Source: Mesorhizobium sp. SOD10
GTDB lineage: Bacteria > Pseudomonadota > Alphaproteobacteria > Rhizobiales > Rhizobiaceae
Assembly: GCA_000824805.1 (NCBI GenBank)
Contig: CCNA01000023.1
Span: forward strand, 62,001-126,000
DNA: 64,000 nt
Direction of reading: 5' to 3'
The notes below the pieces were generated by a model, which searched no databases, was not told where the DNA came from, and saw only the letters and a program-made list of their open reading frames with translations. Positions 58,538-64,000 of this stretch are shown piece by piece. A program made the position numbers and the translations under genes. How positions within the stretch are numbered: the first letter of the stretch is position 1; each line of letters starts with the position of its first letter.

Positions 58538-58704
58538 CGTCGTTCCAGGGCGGAGCAAGGAGCGAAGCGAAGCGCGCAGGCTCTGGAATCCATACCGCTA
58601 CGCTAAGGCGTTGCTGCGTTTCGGAATTCCGGCATCGTTGCGCCCCACGGCAAAGCTCACGGGGTGGATAATCGGGTCAAGCCCGGCCAAGCCCGAGCAT
58701 GACG
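58538..58704. repeat. Dispersed inverted-repeat element, copy C (mosaic)
   Basis: The left part (58538-58612: CGTCGTTCCAGGGCGGAGCAAGG...GGAATCCATACCG) matches the left arm of copies A and B at 20946 and 27394. The right part (about 58662-58704, GGATAATCGGGTCAAGCCCG...GAGCATGACGAC) is of another repeat type, so this copy is a chimera. It fills much of the 371-bp gap between yidC and the efflux operon; no coding frame is seen. Confidence 0.75.
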
Positions 58705-58809
58705 ACGTCGCCGGAGTTTCGGCCAATCTCCAACGTCGGCGACAGAAGCGTCAGCGCCCGCGTGTCGACGATCGAGCCGGGATCGATGGCCGGAGCCGGG
58801 CGGGACCCC

Positions 58810-60354
58810 TCATTCCATGACCGCGCTGTGATCGATCTGGGCCGGCGTTCCGGGCTTGCGCAGCAGAAGCACCAGCGGGATGGCGGCCAGGGACAGGATC
58901 ATCATCAGCTTGAAATCGTCGATATAGCTGATGATCGTCGCCTGCAGGGTGACGAGGCCGTCGAGCGCGGCGCGGCCGGCGGCGGTGTAAGGGCTCAGCG
59001 CCTGCGAGATCGCCGGATCGCTGAGCGCCGGATTATAGGGCGTCACATAGTCGGCGATGTTGGCGTGGTTGATCTGCTGGTTCTGCGTCAAAAGCGCGGT
59101 GACCACCGAGATGCCGACGCTGGAGCCGATGTTGCGCGACAGATTGTAGAGACCCGTGCCTTCGGCACGCCGCTCCGGCGCCAGCGTCGCAAAGGTGATG
59201 GTGGTGAGCGGCACGAACAGGAAGCCCAAGCCGGCGCCCTGGATGAAGCCGGTGCTAATGATCGTCCATTGCGAGACGTCCGGCGTCCAGCCGGTCATGT
59301 CGTACATCGCCCAGGCGGTGATGGCGAGACCGATGAACAGCAGCCAGCGCGTGTCGACCTTGCCGACCAGGCGGCCAACCAGGAACATGCAGGCCATGGT
59401 GCCGAGGCCGCGCGGCCCCATGACGATGCCGGCCGTCACCACCGGATAGCCCATCAGCGTTTGCAGATAGGGGGTCATCAGCGCCAGCGAGGCGAGATAG
59501 GTGATGCCGATGATGAAGATGAAGATCATGCCGACGGAGAAGTTGCGGTCGAGAAACAGCCGCGGGTTCACGAAAGTGTCGCGCGCGGTGAAGGTGTGGA
59601 CGATGAAAATGTAGAAGGCCGACGCGCAGACCAGCGCCTCGACAATGATCTCGGCCGAGGAGAACCAGTTGAGCTGCTCGCCGCGGTCGAGGAACATCTG
59701 CAGCGAGGCGATGGCGACGCTGAGCATGCCGAAGCCCAGCCAGTCGAGCCTGGCCTTGAGGTCGAGCTTGGTTTCCTGGACGAACATCGAGACGCCGATA
59801 AAGGCCAACGCGCCGATCGGCACGTTGATGTAGAAGACCCAGCGCCAGGAGACGTTCTCGGTCAGCCAGCCGCCGATGACCGGGCCGAGCACAGGGCCGA
59901 CCATGACCGAGACGCCGAACAGCGCCATGGCCGAGCCGCGCTCCTCGACGCTGTAGATGTCGAGCAGGATCGATTGCGACAGCGGCACGAGCGCTGCGCC
60001 GAACAGGCCCTGCAGCAGGCGGAAGCCGACGATCTGCGGCAGCGACTGCGCGAAGCCGCACAGCACCGAAGCGACCACGAAGCCGGTGATCGCCACCAAA
60101 AGGATGCGCTTGCGGCCGAAGCGGTTGGCGAGATAGCCCGACGGCGGCGTCATCACCGCAGCGGCGACGATATAGGAGGTGAGCACCCAGTTGATCTGGT
60201 CGGCGCTCGCCGAGACGCTGCCCTGGATATAGGGCAGCGCCACATTGGCGATGGTGGTGTCCAGCGCCTGCATGATGACCGCCAGGATCACGCAAGCGGT
60301 GATGGCGCCGCGATTGGCGACCGCGGGCGCGCCTGTCGCGGAAGCCGTCGTCAT
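58810..60354 (-). CDS. emrB: EmrB-type multidrug efflux MFS transporter (DHA2)
   Basis: A 514-residue, 14-helix drug:H+ antiporter. DHA2 signatures are visible: VILAVIMQALDTTIANVALPYI (helix 1 motif C-like DTTIANVALP), LANRFGRKRILLVAITGFV (motif A) and GPVLGPVIGGWLTE. It overlaps the emrA stop by ATGA. With EmrA and a TolC-type outer-membrane protein encoded elsewhere it would export hydrophobic compounds. It is regulated by the upstream MarR gene. Confidence 0.93.
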   Translation of the reverse strand: MTTASATGAPAVANRGAITACVILAVIMQALDTTIANVALPYIQGSVSASADQINWVLTSYIVAAAVMTPPSGYLANRFGRKRILLVAITGFVVASVLCGFAQSLPQIVGFRLLQGLFGAALVPLSQSILLDIYSVEERGSAMALFGVSVMVGPVLGPVIGGWLTENVSWRWVFYINVPIGALAFIGVSMFVQETKLDLKARLDWLGFGMLSVAIASLQMFLDRGEQLNWFSSAEIIVEALVCASAFYIFIVHTFTARDTFVNPRLFLDRNFSVGMIFIFIIGITYLASLALMTPYLQTLMGYPVVTAGIVMGPRGLGTMACMFLVGRLVGKVDTRWLLFIGLAITAWAMYDMTGWTPDVSQWTIISTGFIQGAGLGFLFVPLTTITFATLAPERRAEGTGLYNLSRNIGSSVGISVVTALLTQNQQINHANIADYVTPYNPALSDPAISQALSPYTAAGRAALDGLVTLQATIISYIDDFKLMMILSLAAIPLVLLLRKPGTPAQIDHSAVME

Positions 60355-61646
60355 GACTTGTGTCCGAAACGATTGAGGAGATCGGTGACGAAATCCGGCA
60401 GGCCGCGGGCATGGCCGGTGTCGATGCTGACGACCGCGCTCATGCCGCCGCGCAGCGGCGGCTTGCCGTCCGGATCGTCGATCGTCACGCGCATCGGGAT
60501 GCGCTGCACGACCTTGACCCAGTTGCCGCTGGTGTTCTGCGCCGGCAGCAGCGAGAAGCTGGACGAGGAAGCCGGGCTGATCGAGCCGACGGTGCCGTGC
60601 CAGACCTCGCCCGGATAGGCGTCGATGCTGATCGTCGCCTTCTGGCCGGGGCAAACATAGGTGAGCTCGGTTTCCCTGGGTTCGGCGGCGATCCAGATAT
60701 CGGTCGACGACACCAGGCTGAAGGCCGGCTGCGAAGCCGGCAGGTATTTGCCGACCTGAAGTGAGTCGACATTGGTGACGATGCCGTCGAACGGCGCCTT
60801 GACGACGGAATCGTTGAGGTTGCGCTGGGCGTCGTCCACCGCCGACCGGGCCTGCAAATAGAAGGGGTTCTGCTCGACCGGCTGGCTGGCGTCGCCGCCG
60901 AGCTGGGCGAGCATCGCCTGCGCCTGCGCCTTCGCGACGGTCACCTTCTGGCGGGCCGCTATGAGATCATGCTGGGCGCTGTCGAATGTCGCCTTGGAGG
61001 CGGTCGAGGTCTTGAGCAGGTCCTGCTGACGCTGGAAGGCCGACTCGTAGTAGGAAATGTCGGCCTCGGCCTGTTCGATCACCGCCAGCGACTGCTGATA
61101 GCTAGCCTGCAGCGTCAGCACCTGGTTGCGCACCGTGCCGAGCTGCGCCTTGGCGCCGGCGAGCGCGGTTTCGAAGGAGGCAGGCCGCAGGCGGAAGAGC
61201 ACGTCGCCCTTCTTCACCGGCTGGTTGTCGTGCACTTCGATCTCCTCGACGGTGCCGGAGACGTCGGTGGAAACGCCGAGCGACTGCGCCTGGATATAGG
61301 CGTTGTCGGTGGTCATGATCTGGCCGCCGACGACATAGTAGTAACCGCCGGCCACCAATGCCAGGGGCAGCAGCGCGAACAGGATCGGCCGCGTCAGGCT
61401 GCGGCGCGGCTTGGCGGGAGCGGGCGGAGCCACGGTGACGGCAGCCGGCTTCGGTTGGGTCGAGGGCGCCTCCAGCGTTGCCGGCTCCGGCGCCACGGGC
61501 GCTTCCAGATCGTCGTCTTCGACGACAGGCGGATTATTGCCGCGCCTTTGCTCGCGCTGGCTGTCCAGGCGAATGACCTGGTCGCTTACTCTTTCACCGA
61601 CATCTTCCGCGTCGGCGGGCTTTCTGGATGAGATTCCTTCAGACAT
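60351..61646 (-). CDS. emrA: EmrA-type membrane fusion protein (HlyD family)
   Basis: A 431-residue periplasmic adaptor. The first 85 residues are Pro/Ala-rich and cytosolic, one membrane helix is at about 86-105, then the lipoyl-like and coiled-coil hairpin region (TTDNAYIQAQSLGVSTDVSGTV; 160-260 coiled coil) and beta-barrel (VKAPFDGIVTNVDSLQVGKYL). It links EmrB to an outer-membrane channel. The long Pro/Ala N-terminal tail is more extended than in typical EmrA. Its first codons overlap the marR stop. Confidence 0.92.
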   Translation of the reverse strand: MSEGISSRKPADAEDVGERVSDQVIRLDSQREQRRGNNPPVVEDDDLEAPVAPEPATLEAPSTQPKPAAVTVAPPAPAKPRRSLTRPILFALLPLALVAGGYYYVVGGQIMTTDNAYIQAQSLGVSTDVSGTVEEIEVHDNQPVKKGDVLFRLRPASFETALAGAKAQLGTVRNQVLTLQASYQQSLAVIEQAEADISYYESAFQRQQDLLKTSTASKATFDSAQHDLIAARQKVTVAKAQAQAMLAQLGGDASQPVEQNPFYLQARSAVDDAQRNLNDSVVKAPFDGIVTNVDSLQVGKYLPASQPAFSLVSSTDIWIAAEPRETELTYVCPGQKATISIDAYPGEVWHGTVGSISPASSSSFSLLPAQNTSGNWVKVVQRIPMRVTIDDPDGKPPLRGGMSAVVSIDTGHARGLPDFVTDLLNRFGHKS

Positions 61647-62103
61647 GGACTTTCTCCCGGTCGACGGCCGGCTGGGCGCAGGCCTCGAGCAGATTGGATT
61701 TGATCAGGCAAAGGGTTTGCAGCAGCTGCTGCTGCGCGCCCGCGGACAGGCCGGCAAAGGCCTCGTCACGCGTCTTCCGGCCGTTGCTGCGCATCACTTC
61801 GATCAGCGGATGCGCCTTCGGGGTCAGATAGATAAGCCACGCCCGGCGGTCGGACGGATCGGGCCGGCGCTCGATGAAACCGCCCGCCTCCATCTTGTCG
61901 AGCAACCTTGCGAGCGTGATCGGCACGATCTCGATGAGGTCAGCCAGCTTGTTCTGGTGGATGCCCTCATGCATCGAAAGATAAGCCAGCACCTGCCATT
62001 GCGCCCGGGTCAGGCCAAAGGCGCGCGACCGCTGCTCGAAACGCTTCCTGAGCAGGCGCGCGACATCGTGCAGCATGAAGCTGATATTGGGCGAGGTGGA
62101 CAT
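61639..62103 (-). CDS. MarR-family transcriptional regulator
   Basis: A 154-residue winged-helix MarR protein (LTRAQWQVLAYLSMHEGIHQNKLADLI..., GGFIERRPDPSDRRAWLIYLT wing). It is the first gene of marR-emrA-emrB with an eight-base overlap into emrA, the usual autoregulated efflux layout. It would release DNA on binding a phenolic or other ligand. Confidence 0.93.
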   Translation of the reverse strand: MSTSPNISFMLHDVARLLRKRFEQRSRAFGLTRAQWQVLAYLSMHEGIHQNKLADLIEIVPITLARLLDKMEAGGFIERRPDPSDRRAWLIYLTPKAHPLIEVMRSNGRKTRDEAFAGLSAGAQQQLLQTLCLIKSNLLEACAQPAVDREKVHV

Positions 62104-62139
62104 GGGAGGACTTCGGAGTCGGCAGACAAACTTTCGTGA

Positions 62140-62160
62140 GCATGCTTATTATCATCATGC
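62140..62160. promoter_or_regulatory. Candidate MarR operator
   Basis: GCATGCTTATTATCATCATGC: GCATG and CATGC arms are symmetric about an AT-rich centre, 37 bp upstream of the marR start. MarR proteins bind palindromes of this size over their own promoters; the assignment is by position and symmetry only. Confidence 0.45.
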
Positions 62161-62268
62161 ACATAATCCTGCTGGACGCGGAGCGCAAGACCGACTAAGG
62201 CGCTTGGTGAAAATATCGCATAGGCCAGAACCGGCCCGGCCGGCCTGCGGTCAGGGCAAGGACCAGAG

Positions 62269-62583
62269 ATGAACCGGCTCAAGATCGCCATGCTGGCGCT
62301 GCTCATGGGATACGCTTTTCCAGCCGCCGCGAAGGAGGCGGTAAGTTGCGGCGGAGCGGCGATGCTCGGCGGCGCGCAGCTCAATTGCAGCCACGTGCAA
62401 CCCAAGGCCCCGCCGCAATTCTGCACGTTCAGCTGGGCCCTGCACACGACGGCGGGCGAGCAGAAAATCGTCGAAGGCAGCTTCTCGCTGCCGTCCGGAG
62501 CGTCGAACGTCGAGGTCTATCAGGGCAGCGGCTTCGACAGCGCCCTTTCCAACCCGATCGTGATCTGCCGCGGCAACCACTGA
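62269..62583 (+). CDS. Small secreted protein of unknown function (104 aa)
   Basis: A 104-residue protein. An N-terminal signal peptide (residues about 1-21, MNRLKIAMLALLMGYAFPAAA, cut after AAA) is followed by a mature domain with four Cys, three near the start (SCGG, LNCSHV, FCTFSW) and one near the end (ICRG), suggesting two disulphides. No family recognised. It is divergent from the marR-emrAB operon. Confidence 0.7.
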   Translation: MNRLKIAMLALLMGYAFPAAAKEAVSCGGAAMLGGAQLNCSHVQPKAPPQFCTFSWALHTTAGEQKIVEGSFSLPSGASNVEVYQGSGFDSALSNPIVICRGNH

Positions 62584-62726
62584 ACGGTTGGTGCCGCAGG
62601 CGGATCACGTTAGTTTGATCGGAGATCGACCGCGCCGGAACGCGCTGTCTCTCTGTTTTTACGCAATTCCGGACGGAAAACCGCTCACACTTTTCCTGGA
62701 ATTGCCCCAGCCATGGAGGGATCGCG

Positions 62727-63365
62727 ATGACCGGACCCAATCCCAACATCAAGCATCCGATCGCGATGCATCCGCGCGTCGGCTTCCTGAAGGGGCTGGT
62801 GACGTCGCCCAACATCGAGATCGGCGACTTCACCTATTACGACGACCCGGACGGTCCCGATAAGTTCGCCGAAAAATGCGTGTTGCACCACTACGACTTT
62901 ATCGGCGATCGGCTGGTGATCGGCAAGTTCTGCGCCATCGCGGAAGGCGCGCGTTTCATCATGAACGGCGCCAACCACGCAATGTCCGGCTTCTCGACCT
63001 ATCCGTTCAACATCTTCGGCCATGGCTGGGAAGAAGGTTTTGATCCGCAGACCTGGTCGAAGGAGATCCGCGGCGACACCGTCGTCGAAAATGATGTGTG
63101 GATCGGCATGGACGCGGTGATCATGCCGGGCGTGAAAGTGGGCGACGGCGCCATCGTGGCGGCGAAATCGGTTGTCACGCACGATGTGCCGCCTTATGCG
63201 ATCGTCGCCGGCAACCCGGCAAGGATAGTGAAGATGCGCTTCGACGAATTCACGGTGCGGCGGCTTTTGAAGGCCGCGTGGTGGGATTGGCCGGTCGACA
63301 AGATCAGCCGCAACCTCAACGCCATCCGCGGCGCCGATATTTCCAGGCTGGAGGCAGCGGTTTGA
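62727..63365 (+). CDS. Hexapeptide-repeat acyltransferase of the CatB/Vat (xenobiotic acetyltransferase) type
   Basis: A 212-residue left-handed beta-helix enzyme. The start MTGPNPNIKHPIAMHP, then VLHHYDFIGDRLVIGKFCAIAEGARFIMNGANHAMSG with the catalytic His of XAT enzymes, and the coil repeats DTVVENDVWIGMDAVIMPGVKVGDGAIVAAKSVV, IVAGNPARIVK. Vat and CatB inactivate streptogramin or chloramphenicol; chromosomal relatives often have other, unknown roles. It overlaps engB. Confidence 0.9.
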   Translation: MTGPNPNIKHPIAMHPRVGFLKGLVTSPNIEIGDFTYYDDPDGPDKFAEKCVLHHYDFIGDRLVIGKFCAIAEGARFIMNGANHAMSGFSTYPFNIFGHGWEEGFDPQTWSKEIRGDTVVENDVWIGMDAVIMPGVKVGDGAIVAAKSVVTHDVPPYAIVAGNPARIVKMRFDEFTVRRLLKAAWWDWPVDKISRNLNAIRGADISRLEAAV

Positions 63366-64000
63366 ACGCGCCCGACACAAAAAGCGACAAGACGGCGGTC
63401 GATCCGGAGCTGTTCACCCGCGGCTGGATCTTCATCCGGGGCGTGCCGTCGATGAAGTTCCTGCCGCCGGAAGGCCCGCCGGAGATCGCCTTCGCCGGCC
63501 GCTCCAATGTCGGCAAGTCGTCGCTGATCAACGCGCTGGTCGGGCATAAGGGCCTGGCGCGCACCTCGAACACGCCGGGGCGCACGCAGGAGCTCAACTA
63601 TTTCGTGCCGGACGGGTTCTCCGGCGAAGGCGCCGACCTGCCGCCGATGGCGCTGGTCGACATGCCCGGCTACGGCTACGCCAGCGCGCCGAAGGACAAA
63701 GTCGATCAATGGACCAAGCTGATCTACGAGTATCTGCAGGGTCGCGTGACGCTGAAGCGCGTCTATGTGCTGATCGACGCCCGCCACGGCATCAAGGCCA
63801 AGGACGAGGAAGTGCTCACCCTGCTCGACAAGGCGGCCGTGTCCTATCAGGTGGTGCTGACCAAGACCGACAAGATCAAGGCCGCCGCCGTGCCGAGGCT
63901 GATCGAGGAGACGCTTGCCAAGATCAAGAAGCGGCCGGCGGCCTTTCCGGCGGTGCTGGCCACCTCGTCGGAAAAAGCCGCCGGGCTGGACGAGCTGCGC
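63362..64000 (+). CDS. engB: Ribosome biogenesis GTP-binding protein EngB/YsxC (3' end cut by window edge)
   Basis: 213 codons are present; the family is about 200-220 residues, so only a few C-terminal residues are missing. G1 GRSNVGKSSLIN, G2 region Thr in TSNTPGRTQELNYF, G3 DMPGYGYA, G4 LTKTDKIK. It acts in 50S assembly. The start is a TTG at 63362 overlapping the previous stop (TTGA); the first in-frame ATG lies only 30 codons in, just before the G1 loop, and is too late for the family. Confidence 0.9.
   Translation, partial: MNAPDTKSDKTAVDPELFTRGWIFIRGVPSMKFLPPEGPPEIAFAGRSNVGKSSLINALVGHKGLARTSNTPGRTQELNYFVPDGFSGEGADLPPMALVDMPGYGYASAPKDKVDQWTKLIYEYLQGRVTLKRVYVLIDARHGIKAKDEEVLTLLDKAAVSYQVVLTKTDKIKAAAVPRLIEETLAKIKKRPAAFPAVLATSSEKAAGLDELR

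Overview
The window looks like chromosomal DNA of a rhizobial alphaproteobacterium, most likely Mesorhizobium or a close Phyllobacteriaceae relative. This rests on gene content and order read by eye: chvI-chvG-hprK-EIIA-HPr, an ahcY-divL-tsaE/amgK-murU-addB-addA run, trpF-trpB-trpA-accD-folC, rpmH-rnpA-yidC, high GC coding sequence, and several dispersed palindromic intergenic elements of the kind common in rhizobia. No database search was possible.

Layout. (1) 1-8100: arfB and pckA on the minus strand, then the ChvI/ChvG two-component system, a short HPr kinase, an EIIA-Man family protein, HPr, and ahcY behind a palindrome-rich leader. (2) 8280-20140: divL (a histidine kinase homologue with Tyr in place of the phospho-acceptor His), a TsaE-AmgK fusion, MurU, the AddB/AddA break-repair nuclease and thioredoxin; several joints are ATGA overlaps. 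(3) 20270-31090: small cupin and antitoxin-like genes, the trp/acc/fol cluster on the minus strand, a DUF45 peptidase, a DUF2852 protein, and a hydrolase-BenE transporter pair. (4) 31200-37630: translation genes infC (AUU start), rpmI-rplT, and pheS-pheT with a GFA-family gene wedged between them. (5) 37680-53910: a more variable stretch of oxidoreductases, LysR regulators, a cytochrome b561/YceI pair, an ECF sigma factor, a three-gene Pls-like NRPS cluster, and a frameshifted RibD/DHFR-family gene. (6) 54097-64000: tRNA-Arg(ACG), a sensor kinase, rpmH-rnpA-yidC, a MarR-EmrA-EmrB efflux operon, a hexapeptide acyltransferase, and engB running off the end.

The most unusual system is at 46273-51465. 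One 1356-residue protein has adenylation and carrier domains followed by six predicted membrane segments alternating with three hexapeptide-repeat-like soluble domains, which is the architecture of epsilon-poly-L-lysine synthetase (Pls). It is followed, with almost no spacing, by a polyamine-type GNAT acetyltransferase and a phosphopantetheinyl transferase. This looks like a compact, self-sufficient cluster for a cationic isopeptide-type polymer or related small product in a rhizobium.

Three copies of a 170-220 bp inverted-repeat element (20946, 27394, 58538), a second palindromic family (41617-41830), a hairpin repeat between chvI and chvG, and an ahcY-leader palindrome account for most of the longer gene-free stretches.
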